From: Calothrix sp. PCC 7103
Lineage (GTDB): Bacteria > Cyanobacteriota > Cyanobacteriia > Cyanobacteriales > Nostocaceae
NCBI RefSeq assembly: GCF_000331305.1
Contig: NZ_KB217483.1
Span: forward strand, 167,534-231,533
DNA: 64,000 nt
Reading direction: 5' to 3'
Positions 34,587 through 42,724 of the stretch are shown here, in pieces; within the stretch, counting starts at the first letter, position 1; every line of letters starts with the position of its first letter. The translations under genes and the position numbers were made by a program. The notes beneath the pieces were generated by a model. It searched no databases. It was not told the DNA's origin and saw only the letters and a program-made list of their open reading frames with translations.

Positions 34587-37490
34587 CTAAGCATAACGTT
34601 TTTCCCATTGGGTAAAAATTATGTCACGTTCATCTTTTGGTTCAATAAACTTATAAACTCTTTCCCTATGACCTCTACTTCCAAATCGCCCAACGTAGGA
34701 TAATTTCAACCCCAACTTACTCAATATTTTTTGAACAATCGTGATGGCGCCTAATCCCTCGGAAATCGACACTCCCAAATAATTCCTAATAATATACCGA
34801 TGCTGTACAGCCAAAGCCTTAAACTGCTGTAATTGTGGGTCAGAACCACGAAACATCACCCCTGGAGTTAGAAAATAACTGATGTTGAGATTTTCCAATA
34901 ACAAAACTACAGGTAATAACTGCCCTCGGTTAAAATCCGGCTTCCAGACAGCATTCTCACCCAATTCTATTTGTGCCTTAGCTGTCGTGATGTCACGTTG
35001 GGCAAGATGCTCTCGTCCCAAGGTCAAAAAGTAATGCAAGCGTAGTTGAGGATACCAGCCATCCGAGTCTTTCCATACCAAGGAAGCCGTTACCTCAATA
35101 CCATAAAGTTCTTTTAACACAGCTTTGCGTTCTTGCTGCCGTTCCGTGGTAGTCTTTGCGCGCTTATCTTTTAGTTTCTCTAACTCAACGTCAGAGATAT
35201 CGGATGCTGTTTCAACCGCGCGACATTCAGATACATGTAACTCCATAGAAGCAGCTTTAACAGATTCAAACACTTGCTCACTCTCAAGAGGCTCCATATC
35301 TTCTACATCAATAATTGTGTAACCATCTTCTACCAAACCCTTCAGCACAGATTCTCGATAGCAGCGCATTTGAGCATTGATGACACAAGCCCGTTTTCCC
35401 CAGGTTTGTAATGATTCCGGTTGAAAATTCTCATCAATGCAACTGTAATCAGCATTATCAGCTTCAGACAATAACGCAATGTTTGCTCTTGTCGCCACAT
35501 GTTGACTTGCCAAAAGTACGCCTAATGACGCGGCGCCATTTCCTACAAATCCCATGCCGCAATTCCTAACCCAAATATGACGGTCAACAGTTTCTCTCAA
35601 TCTTGCTAACATCTGCCGCGCGGAGTTAGCAGACTGAACTCCTTGAAATATTCCCCATACAGCGTTGAAATGACCTTGAATATCGATAGACACACCAGTT
35701 TCTAAACTGGGTGAAGCAATCACTAAATCGTATTCCCGCAGAATCGAGTTGAGATGAGCAATGCAACCGTAAGCAGGATGCTCTGGGTCAGCGACCGACT
35801 CACTATCAATTCGTAAAATTCTCAACTGTGGAAATTTACGCCGAAATCTTTCCTCTAATGCCTGGGTTCCCCATTTTGATTTAGCTTTTTGAGCAGAACA
35901 ACATAACAAATGATGTCCCCCCTTAGAAATTGCCTTATCAAGTGCTGCAACTAAATTTTTCGGATTAGTCCCATCGTAGCTGTAACAATTTCCTGCTTGA
36001 GGTCTATAATTGTTAAGAATTACAAATGGTTTAACCTTAATCTCTCCTACTAAAGAAAGCACGTAGTCCGCATCACAATCGGATACATCCGCACTTGCTA
36101 AATAAATCTTACCTTTGGGGCTACTTAAAACATTCTGAATTAGCAATTTAAGATTTTTAAGTACAGAAACCCGATGTTTTGCGACTTCTGTTGAAGAATT
36201 GAGAAGATGCCAAAATACTTGGTCACACTCATCAATGATAACTGTATCGTTATACCAATCGCTAGGGTTAAATCTAGCTTGACTACTATGGTGGAGAGAA
36301 TCTATACAGACTCCATATCCAAGTAAATCCCCCGTACCAGAAGAGTGTACTTTAGTTACATAATTGACTCCAAAACGCTCGCATAATGCCTCCCCTAATT
36401 GAATGCGATGGGTAATAATTAACACTCGACGATTTTGTTCATGAGCTTTTGCTACTTCCGAGGTTAACCATTCGGTTTTACCCGTCCCTTTTCCTGATTT
36501 AAGGAGAATAAGCTTTTCAGACTCTGGAACTGATATTTGTCCAAGATATTTTTGCTCAAGTGAAATAGCTGGTTGATAAGTCAAAAGTGTAAAAAGTTTG
36601 ACTTGCCATATCTCTAAAGTGTCGGCTTTTTCGTAAAGCGTCTCAAATTCTTCTTCTCCTTGAGCAAAAATAAAATCGTCAACTCCCTTGGATGGACCTG
36701 GTAAATCAATTACTTTAACCTCACAACCAGAGTACGCAAGTAATTTCCCCATTATTTGGGTAGCAGTTCTTACCCGTTGAACAGTTTCTGGTTTATCATC
36801 TCGGTCGAAGCAAATAGTAATCTGTCTATCTGGAGTCGCAAAATGTTTCAAATCTGGCACAAGAAAGATATTTCCAATTACATTACCTGCTTCATCTTTA
36901 GGAATGCGATAACCACCGTTGACTCCAGGGATTGCAATTGCAGCATAACCAGCGGTTAGTAAGCAAGCTGCTTTCTTAGCTCCTTCAACAATTACTACCG
37001 GAACATTTCGGCGCCATACCCAGTACCAAAATCCATGCGGATGTTCCCATTCACCTGGAGTAACGGCGATACTATAACGCTCCGCAACTTTTTCCCAAAT
37101 CTTTTTTGGCACTTGTAGAAAAAATGCGCGCGTTGCCTCTTTATAAGGATGCTCATATTTAATAAATTTATGAATTTTTTCGTAATCGCGTCTGGGTTTA
37201 TCTGGCTTGAAGCATCCCCACATCATTGGATTGTAGTTGTTGAGAGGGTCAATGCCATTACACCACCAACCTCCATATTCAATGTGGCGATATTTCTTTA
37301 AATCCTTATCTCGCAGGCGCCCGTCGTTACGGCGTGAGATACTGGAGCTATAAAGTAAATATTCGTAGGGTGTTGTTCCTGATAGCGATATAACATTAAG
37401 GGCAATGATTTCTTTATCAACTGAGCTATTTAGCCATTCAGTAAGATGTTGAAATTGGAAATTACTCTCGTCGATATTAACTGCGTTCAT
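34587..37490 (-). CDS. CyRepA1-type plasmid replication protein
   Basis: 967 residues. N-terminal half: a DUF3854/TOPRIM-like primase region (VPVVIVEGAKKAACLLTAGY, then ITICFDRDDKPET, the EGxKK and DxD steps). C-terminal half: a superfamily 2-like helicase with Walker A LKSGKGTGKTEWL, Walker B VIIDECDQVF, ASPSLETGVSIDIQG, and a QMLARLRE motif VI-like arginine finger. This combination is typical of the cyanobacterial CyRepA1 family that drives plasmid replication. It is preceded by a small CopG-type gene on the same strand. It marks this DNA as a plasmid replicon or an integrated one. Confidence 0.88.
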   Translation of the reverse strand: MNAVNIDESNFQFQHLTEWLNSSVDKEIIALNVISLSGTTPYEYLLYSSSISRRNDGRLRDKDLKKYRHIEYGGWWCNGIDPLNNYNPMMWGCFKPDKPRRDYEKIHKFIKYEHPYKEATRAFFLQVPKKIWEKVAERYSIAVTPGEWEHPHGFWYWVWRRNVPVVIVEGAKKAACLLTAGYAAIAIPGVNGGYRIPKDEAGNVIGNIFLVPDLKHFATPDRQITICFDRDDKPETVQRVRTATQIMGKLLAYSGCEVKVIDLPGPSKGVDDFIFAQGEEEFETLYEKADTLEIWQVKLFTLLTYQPAISLEQKYLGQISVPESEKLILLKSGKGTGKTEWLTSEVAKAHEQNRRVLIITHRIQLGEALCERFGVNYVTKVHSSGTGDLLGYGVCIDSLHHSSQARFNPSDWYNDTVIIDECDQVFWHLLNSSTEVAKHRVSVLKNLKLLIQNVLSSPKGKIYLASADVSDCDADYVLSLVGEIKVKPFVILNNYRPQAGNCYSYDGTNPKNLVAALDKAISKGGHHLLCCSAQKAKSKWGTQALEERFRRKFPQLRILRIDSESVADPEHPAYGCIAHLNSILREYDLVIASPSLETGVSIDIQGHFNAVWGIFQGVQSANSARQMLARLRETVDRHIWVRNCGMGFVGNGAASLGVLLASQHVATRANIALLSEADNADYSCIDENFQPESLQTWGKRACVINAQMRCYRESVLKGLVEDGYTIIDVEDMEPLESEQVFESVKAASMELHVSECRAVETASDISDVELEKLKDKRAKTTTERQQERKAVLKELYGIEVTASLVWKDSDGWYPQLRLHYFLTLGREHLAQRDITTAKAQIELGENAVWKPDFNRGQLLPVVLLLENLNISYFLTPGVMFRGSDPQLQQFKALAVQHRYIIRNYLGVSISEGLGAITIVQKILSKLGLKLSYVGRFGSRGHRERVYKFIEPKDERDIIFTQWEKRYA

Positions 37491-37974
37491 AGGAACTCCA
37501 AATTTTTAACTATTTGTTGTGAGCTAAAGCTAGAAGTCAGGGAAAGTATAAGTATTTGTATTTGAACCAAAACTCTGCGGGGTGAGTTTTGTATAATCGG
37601 ATATTGCAGTGCTTCAGTATTGAGGCGAAGGCTAAAGAATTAATCTGAAAACAAGCGTTTTACACTTATACAGGAGTTTTATTTGTTGCCAGTACATATT
37701 ACTCAACTAGTTTTAAGTGTCGATGTGCCAGCCTCCGCATAACAATAGAGCGGCTTTCAAGAAAAAGATGCCTTCATGAGGAAAGATATTTATACCGATT
37801 TAATTAACTAGATATAATATAGGCATTGCATAGACAAGTCAATACAATGCCTAAAAATGTATATACGCGGCAATTAAGCAAAATCCCCCGACTCATCATC
37901 AGGGGATTTTGAATTAACTTTTAAAGATTTACGAACACGATCCCGCCATTGCCTGAGAAACAGAAGTTCGCTTC
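37491..37974. promoter_or_regulatory. Leader of the rep gene with three hairpins
   Basis: No gene. Inverted repeats: CAAAACTC/GAGTTTTG at 37568-37591; AAAATCCCC/GGGGATTTT at 37880-37910, a likely terminator of the CopG gene; GCCTGAGAA/TTCTCAGGC at 37951-37980. The motif GGCATTGCATAGAC at 37824-37837 is the complement of GTCTATGCAATGCC near 38236. Copy-control RNA or the origin could lie here, but neither is demonstrated. Confidence 0.5.
37880..37910 (-). terminator. Probable terminator after the CopG gene
   Basis: AAAATCCCC and GGGGATTTT form a 9-bp stem with a 13-base loop. Read on the minus strand the stem is followed by TTGCTTAATTG, so the T-run is poor. It lies about 65 bases past the stop of the CopG gene. 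Confidence 0.5.
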
Positions 37975-38196
37975 TCAGGCTGCCAATTCCCCCAAGACTT
38001 GCTCCACCCTTACTAATCTTTTCTCCAATTCCTCAATTTTTTGAGATTCATTCCTGTGAGGGGTGGCTAAATACTGTTTCATGTACTCAATTAATAATTC
38101 TGTAGCAGAGGTATTATGTTCCTTCGCTTTTCTGATGAAAGCTTCCTTTAGCTCCTCATCAATTCGGATGTTTAATTGGCCCATAGCATTTCCCAT
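37975..38196 (-). CDS. CopG/ribbon-helix-helix regulator
   Basis: 73 residues: GQLNIRIDEELKEAFIRKA (beta strand plus helix A) and NTSATELLIEYMKQYL (helix B) are a classic ribbon-helix-helix. A C-terminal heptad coiled coil follows (IEELEKRLVRVEQVLGEL). The start is placed at ATG 38196, with 38184 an alternative; a longer reading to 38244 runs through operator-like repeats and is less likely. It precedes the rep gene on the same strand, as copy-control copG genes do in other plasmids. Its probable job is autorepression and copy control. Confidence 0.75.
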   Translation of the reverse strand: MGNAMGQLNIRIDEELKEAFIRKAKEHNTSATELLIEYMKQYLATPHRNESQKIEELEKRLVRVEQVLGELAA

Positions 38197-38252
38197 AGTT
38201 AATTTGTCTATACATAGACTAGCTTTGTTTCCCCGTCTATGCAATGCCTATA
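38197..38252. promoter_or_regulatory. Operator-like repeats upstream of the CopG gene
   Basis: GTCTATACATAGAC at 38207-38220 is nearly palindromic. GTCTATGCAATGCCTATAC from 38236 repeats its half-site, and its complement GCATTGCATAGAC is at 37825. Related TATATGC/TATATAC steps continue to about 38360. This is the layout of ribbon-helix-helix operators or of iterons. Confidence 0.5.
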
Positions 38253-38401
38253 CTTGCTTACAGCATATATTTAGAGCTTTTGACTAAACTTGTATATGCA
38301 AAATCTAAAATTGCATTGACAGACTGACTAGCCAGCGTATATGCTAAATATATACAAATACTCATGAAATCGCTCCAAGCCTGGTAAGCAACAGCGACCA
38401 C

Positions 38402-39856
38402 ATGAGCAACCTTTTTACAGGGAATAGTATTATGCCTCATACCGCCTATACACAGCAAGTACCTAACCGCGATATGTGTGATGTAGAGTGTGCTTCATAT
38501 TTGGATGCGGCGCCCCGTCAGGAGATTAAGGCAGTTGAGATATCGTTTGACAAGCACGAAATATATGTTGGTGAAAAGCTAATTGCCAAAATTATCTACG
38601 ATAGTGATGAGTTTGTTACCCAAAATTGGTTAGTCATTATAAATGGTTTAGAAATCCATAGGGCTAATACTTGGGCTAAGTGTTACAACTACATTACATG
38701 GCACTACAAGCAAGAAACCTTGCCTATGCTTAAGCTTGAAGTAGAAACAGGCACCCCCGAAAGTGAGCGCGTCAAAATACCTGTATTTATTGTTGACTCT
38801 CAAAAACGAGAGTTACTGAATTTCAATTATTGTTTGCGAACGAGAATATTAGAAAAAAATCATCGAATTTATTATCGCTTTAGTACAATTAATAGTACTA
38901 AATGCAGCAGGCGCCACAGTTTCAAGTTGAAATATCGCGTAAATAAACTCAACTGCCGTAACGATGCTGCTATCACTACAGACAATAAAGGAGGAATTGA
39001 AATGGTTGCAGAAATTAAATTAGGGCTTTGTAATCCACCAGAGCCAATTTATTTGTACGTCAAAAATGGAGAACTCAGTGGTGAGTCTTACCTTTGGTAT
39101 AACTACGATATTAACAACGAGAAAACGATTCCGGTGCAGCAAAGAGCTTTGAGCGGATATTTACAAAATCTGCGACTAACGAGTAAAGAGTTCAAAGGCA
39201 AGGACAATATGAAGCTTGATATTGTTGTGGCAGCGGATGAATTATATGTCGTTAGAACCGGGATAGAGACAAACTTTGCAAAAACATTTCTTTTAGCAGT
39301 GTCGCAAGTGCAAGATTTTTCTAGACCTCTAATTTTAGCGGCAACGCCTGGTGAGGAAAATGTGGTTTTCTGTCGGCTTTACGATGCTGCAACTAAAACC
39401 AGGATTCGGCGTGAGTGGAACAAAGATGCCGATTGGGCTGGAATCATAAGCTATGTTCAATCTAAATTAGCTGGTTCATCAATAGAGGTTCCTTTACCAC
39501 AACAGGAACAAGCACAAACACGTAAAGTTGTAGTTCCTCTGTCACCTGAGCTGAATCAAGATTTGCGGGTTAAGCAAATTCGTACTTTACTAAACTACCC
39601 AGTAAAGAGCGTAATCGAATGGCTGAGTTTTCAGGAAGTAGAGCGTCCAAGCGAACTTGAAGAGAGCCAAGTTGACGAATTGGTGAAAAGCATGTGTTTA
39701 TCTTGGGGGCAAGATAAATTTGAGCATCCTAACCATGTGGTTAGTTCATATCACGAACATGTAGTTGAGCCTGTTTCTTCGGGAATCCCCGAAGTCACAG
39801 CGATACAGGCTTGGATGCAGAATGTTGAGCAGTCTCAACAGAGACAGTTCAACTAA
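38402..39856 (+). CDS. Plasmid protein with an internal ribosome binding site
   Basis: 484 residues as the longest frame. Residues 1-195 form a beta-rich region (AVEISFDKHEIYVGEKLIAK). From residue 201 (ATG at 39002) begins a second domain: MVAEIKLGLCNPPEPIYLYV, then KLDIVVAADELYVV and HTSK-free helices to the end. The second domain resembles a cyanobacterial plasmid family I associate with single-stranded-DNA-binding-like folds, a weak link. AAAGGAGG sits ideally before the 39002 ATG, so a 284-residue product may be made alone. A 10-bp stem terminator follows. Confidence 0.6.
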   Translation: MSNLFTGNSIMPHTAYTQQVPNRDMCDVECASYLDAAPRQEIKAVEISFDKHEIYVGEKLIAKIIYDSDEFVTQNWLVIINGLEIHRANTWAKCYNYITWHYKQETLPMLKLEVETGTPESERVKIPVFIVDSQKRELLNFNYCLRTRILEKNHRIYYRFSTINSTKCSRRHSFKLKYRVNKLNCRNDAAITTDNKGGIEMVAEIKLGLCNPPEPIYLYVKNGELSGESYLWYNYDINNEKTIPVQQRALSGYLQNLRLTSKEFKGKDNMKLDIVVAADELYVVRTGIETNFAKTFLLAVSQVQDFSRPLILAATPGEENVVFCRLYDAATKTRIRREWNKDADWAGIISYVQSKLAGSSIEVPLPQQEQAQTRKVVVPLSPELNQDLRVKQIRTLLNYPVKSVIEWLSFQEVERPSELEESQVDELVKSMCLSWGQDKFEHPNHVVSSYHEHVVEPVSSGIPEVTAIQAWMQNVEQSQQRQFN

Positions 39857-39880
39857 AATCTGCTAATCGTTCCATCAACC

Positions 39881-39912
39881 GGGAAGTTTTATTAAATATT
39901 CAAAAACTTCCC
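39881..39912 (+). terminator. Terminator-like hairpin
   Basis: GGGAAGTTTT (39881-39890) and AAAACTTCCC (39903-39912) form a perfect 10-bp stem after the stop at 39856. TTCGTC rather than a T-run follows. It could end the upstream transcript, or it could be the 5' edge of the omega-RNA region. Confidence 0.5.
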
Positions 39913-40206
39913 TTCGTCAACTACCTATGCTGACACCTTCGGGTACAGTGTAGGCTTGCGAAAAATCTAGTTTACTAGACTTGCGGTACGCAACGAAAGA
40001 GTTGGTTAGGGCATGAGATTTGGTAGGGTTACACGTGCGAATATTTCCCTAGTTCGTATCCTCTGTATTGCCTAGTCGTAAATAGGAGATAAGCCTGCTA
40101 GATTGCCCGAAGGGACGGAATTTATTCCAAATACAAGTTAGCACGCCACTTGCTTTATGCCGGGGAACCCGTCCACCGCAGTGGCTCAATAATTTGGTTT
40201 ATCACC
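39913..40206 (+). ncRNA. Candidate omega RNA (HEARO-like) of the IsrB locus
   Basis: A 294-base region directly upstream of the IsrB start, non-coding and rich in nested hairpins: ACACC-TTCG-GGT...GTGT near 39930-39950; TTGCG...TCTAG-TTTA-CTAGA...CGCAA at 39956-39995; and, next to the gene, CCACTTGC...CGGG-GAA-CCCG...GCAGTGG at 40146-40183. In IscB/IsrB systems the guide RNA is encoded exactly here, with its scaffold running up to the start codon and the guide at the 5' end, outside the element. Boundaries are uncertain and I have not aligned a covariance model. Confidence 0.65.
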
Positions 40207-41349
40207 ATGAATCAAACAACAAGAGTACCTGTAATTAGTCCAGAAGGTAAACCGCTTATGCCAACAACTTGCGGTCGTGCAAGAAAGTGGATAAAAGCGA
40301 AAAAAGCGGTAGGTAAACGTAATAACTTGGGTGTATTTTATGTTCAGTTGTTGCGCGAACCATCAGGGTATGAGATACAAGAAATAGTAGTGGGAACAGA
40401 TAGAGGTAAGGCTTTTACGGGAATCGCATTTCAAACAAAATTAGCAACAATTGCTTTGTTTCATGCGTGTTTACCTGGATTTTACAAATCAAAAAAGGCA
40501 AGTAAAGATAGACAATCCGTGACAGGTAAAATGGCGAAGCGTACCGAATTACGTCGTACACGCAGAGGGCAGCGCATTAATCGGAAAGTCTCATTTAACC
40601 AGAGGAATCATAGAGAAAAGCGGTTCAATAATCGTCGTCAAAACAAAATTCCTCCTAGCGTGAAAGCTAACAGAGAAATGGAATTACGCATTTTAACCGA
40701 GATGGCTAAAATACTTCCTATTTCTCAAATTAGAGATGAATCATGTGGGGGCAATTCTAAAAACAATGGGTTTGGTATTTCCCCAGTGACGGTTGGGCAA
40801 GAATGGTTTAGGTCACAGGCGTCTAAAATTGCATCTGTTGTAGAAGTAGATTCTCTTGACACGGGTAAATATCGTGATTATTTGGGGCTTGTAAAAAATT
40901 ATATTGATAAGTCAGTTCAAAGTCCAGAAACTCATACAAATGATGCAATTGCTTTAGCATCTACACACTTTATTCAATACAAAGAATTCCACACCTCTAA
41001 AACTCGCGGTTATGCTTGGGTTGGAAAATGTGTAGCAACACTTGCACCATTTGTGGTTGTAACCAGACCCAAATTATTTAGGCGTAAACTGTATCAAGAA
41101 AACTACTCAAAGGGAGGTGTTTTAAAACGACAAGGTGGGACTATCACGCCATTTGGTTTTAGGTCGGGTGATTATGTGAAAGTAACCCGCAAGGGAGAGA
41201 TAATACGCGGCTGGGTTGGTGGATTTACTAATTCTGGTAAAACACAAAATATTGCAATTTATGACCATAATTGGTTACGTATTGGTCAGTTTAATCCTAA
41301 AATTGTGAAGCTGATTAATCGAAGTTCAAGATTGTGCGTAGTAGCGTAA
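40207..41349 (+). CDS. isrB: IsrB-type RNA-guided nickase (OMEGA family, RRXRR/RuvC, no HNH)
   Basis: 380 residues from the ATG at 40207; an earlier in-frame ATG at 40150 lies in the RNA region. The N-terminal PLMP domain reads VPVISPEGKPLMPTTCGRAR. RuvC-I is VVGTDRGKAFTGIAF. An Arg-rich bridge helix (ELRRTRRGQRINRK) follows. RuvC-II is ISQIRDE and RuvC-III is THTNDAIALAS. The roughly 65 residues between RuvC-II and III hold no HNH motif, which separates IsrB from IscB. The C-terminus is beta-rich and basic (GGVLKRQGGTITPFGFRSGD), as in PAM/TAM-interacting regions. IsrB nicks the non-target strand under omega-RNA guidance. No TnpA transposase is nearby. Confidence 0.85.
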   Translation: MNQTTRVPVISPEGKPLMPTTCGRARKWIKAKKAVGKRNNLGVFYVQLLREPSGYEIQEIVVGTDRGKAFTGIAFQTKLATIALFHACLPGFYKSKKASKDRQSVTGKMAKRTELRRTRRGQRINRKVSFNQRNHREKRFNNRRQNKIPPSVKANREMELRILTEMAKILPISQIRDESCGGNSKNNGFGISPVTVGQEWFRSQASKIASVVEVDSLDTGKYRDYLGLVKNYIDKSVQSPETHTNDAIALASTHFIQYKEFHTSKTRGYAWVGKCVATLAPFVVVTRPKLFRRKLYQENYSKGGVLKRQGGTITPFGFRSGDYVKVTRKGEIIRGWVGGFTNSGKTQNIAIYDHNWLRIGQFNPKIVKLINRSSRLCVVA

Positions 41350-41427
41350 GAGATAGTTTAACGAAGTCGATTCTAACCTGCAACTTCCGACTTCATTTTT
41401 AATTAATCAATATCCTCCTTCACCTCT

Positions 41428-41450
41428 CTTCTCAATTGAGAAGAATTTTT
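41428..41450 (+). terminator. Intrinsic terminator of the IsrB gene
   Basis: CTTCTCAATTGAGAAG (41428-41443), a perfect 16-base palindrome, is followed by AATTTTT. It lies about 80 bases past the IsrB stop. Confidence 0.65.
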
Positions 41451-41454
41451 CAGG

Positions 41455-41556
41455 AGGACGCAATTAATTAAACCGCAATTCCTGAGCTAGCCGCGTGCGG
41501 GGGTTCCCCCCGTTGAGCGGACTAGCGTCCTGACACCAAGCTTGCGCTATGGTGTG
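41455..41556. other. Highly structured GC-rich element downstream of IsrB
   Basis: Nested pairings: AGGACGC (41455-41461) with GCGTCCT (41525-41531); inside it GCTAGCCGC (41486-41494) with GCGGACTAGC (41517-41526); inside that CGGGGG-TTC-CCCCCG. A separate hairpin follows: ACACCA-AGC-TTGC-GCT-A-TGGTGT (41533-41555). It stands out in AT-rich surroundings. It may be the right end of the IsrB element or an independent small RNA on either strand. Confidence 0.55.
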
Positions 41557-41611
41557 GGACTCCTTGCTGATTCAGTTGAATCTACAGTTTAAAATACTTA
41601 CTAATGATTAA

Positions 41612-41986
41612 ATGAAAACGCCGGATAAAAAATCACAACAAACTATCAAAATTCCGCGCTGGCTAGAAAAATTCATATTCATGTCAACGCAGGACAACCC
41701 TAAAAGTAAAAAAATATTTTTTGAACTTTTGAAACCGATGACCCCATCTGAATGGTGCATCTTATGGATACCTGTAATTTTTCCAGATGTAGAACTTCCA
41801 ACTCCTGGGCAACGTAACCCGATAGGATATATGAAAGCTTGTAATGCAACTCTTACTTTACTAACTGGTTACAACCAGAGAACTATCGAAGGTTGGTTTT
41901 ACGGAAAGCCATACCACTATTCGGTTGGCATATTACTGCGCTGTTTTCATTTAATTTTTAAATTGCAGCAATGTTTAAAGAACTAG
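41612..41986 (+). CDS. Conserved cyanobacterial plasmid protein, paralogue of the gene at 3156
   Basis: 124 residues with the same blocks as the 3156 protein: IPRWLEKFIF, LLKPMTPSEWCILWIPVIFP, GYMKACNATLTLLTGYNQRT, IEGWFYGKPYHY and SVGILLRCFHLIF. No signal peptide or membrane helix. It lies between the IsrB locus and a VapBC-like pair. Conservation of two diverged copies argues that the family is real and selected. Function unknown; a small DNA-binding plasmid protein is a guess. Confidence 0.7.
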   Translation: MKTPDKKSQQTIKIPRWLEKFIFMSTQDNPKSKKIFFELLKPMTPSEWCILWIPVIFPDVELPTPGQRNPIGYMKACNATLTLLTGYNQRTIEGWFYGKPYHYSVGILLRCFHLIFKLQQCLKN

Positions 41987-42050
41987 CGTACATAAGTTGT
42001 TACTTTTTAAATACTCATACTTCATGGCGCCTGAATTGACAAACGTAATT

Positions 42051-42446
42051 TCAAGGTTGCAACCAGTTTTCTAATCGCAAATTTTCGATATTTTCAAAAT
42101 CTTTGATATTGTTGGTAACAATAATATCATTACGAGAGCGCGCGACAGCCGCAATTAATACATCGAATTCACCAGTTGGTCTACCAATGCGTCTCAGTTC
42201 AAGTTGAATTTTACCAAATTCTTCTGCTGCATCTTCAGTAAATGGCTCCAGTGGTAATAATTCTATGAAGGAAACTAATCCTTCTAAATTATTTTGAAAT
42301 TGTTGAGAACAGTAAACACCTTTGTAAAGTTCAGCAACAACAATCGTAGACAGATAGCACTGACCAAAAAACCGATTGAATTTTCCTACTGCCAAACGAT
42401 TATCTTGGAGTAGCGCAATACAAATATTGGTGTCTAGTAAATACAT
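42051..42446 (-). CDS. vapC: VapC-type PIN-domain toxin
   Basis: 131 residues, full length. MYLLDTNICIALLQ carries the first catalytic Asp. STIVVAELYKGV carries the conserved Glu. FDVLIAAVARSRNDIIVTNN carries the third acidic site and the T-N step of PIN domains. VapC toxins are Mg-dependent ribonucleases acting on tRNA or rRNA. Its ATG overlaps the stop of the upstream gene by one base (TGATG), the usual antitoxin-toxin coupling. Likely a plasmid stabilisation pair. Confidence 0.88.
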   Translation of the reverse strand: MYLLDTNICIALLQDNRLAVGKFNRFFGQCYLSTIVVAELYKGVYCSQQFQNNLEGLVSFIELLPLEPFTEDAAEEFGKIQLELRRIGRPTGEFDVLIAAVARSRNDIIVTNNIKDFENIENLRLENWLQP

Positions 42447-42724
42447 CAGTCCTCCACTTGGTTATCAAGCGAGTTAATTTCTCTGCCTTTATAGGCATGA
42501 CGGTCTTTATCGATTTCTGTAAATATTTCTATTAATTCTGTGTCATCTTTCCAAACGCCAAATAATTGATTAAGTTTTGCTAATTTTTCGTCATTAGTTA
42601 AAGCCTCTTGTGTTGTAGCTGAGGGCACCTGCAACTCAACTAAAATTTCTGTATTATCGGGAATGTCGTTAATTTGTTCCAATAATTCTATAATCTGACC
42701 ACGTTTTATTGCTCTAACTTTCAT
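42446..42724 (-). CDS. vapB: VapB-type antitoxin
   Basis: 92 residues directly upstream of vapC and coupled to it. It begins MKVRAIKRGQIIELLEQIND, has an acidic middle (IPDNTEILVELQVPSA) and a helical acidic C-terminus expected to wrap the toxin. The N-terminus should bind the promoter DNA. This is assigned mainly by position and size, since VapB sequences vary widely. It follows a TGAGGAGTAAC-type site in the spacer upstream. Confidence 0.7.
   Translation of the reverse strand: MKVRAIKRGQIIELLEQINDIPDNTEILVELQVPSATTQEALTNDEKLAKLNQLFGVWKDDTELIEIFTEIDKDRHAYKGREINSLDNQVED

Noticed and set aside
40150-40206. An upstream in-frame ATG for IsrB
   Set aside because: It lies inside the structured RNA region; the ATG at 40207 starts at the conserved N-terminal domain, as expected in the family.
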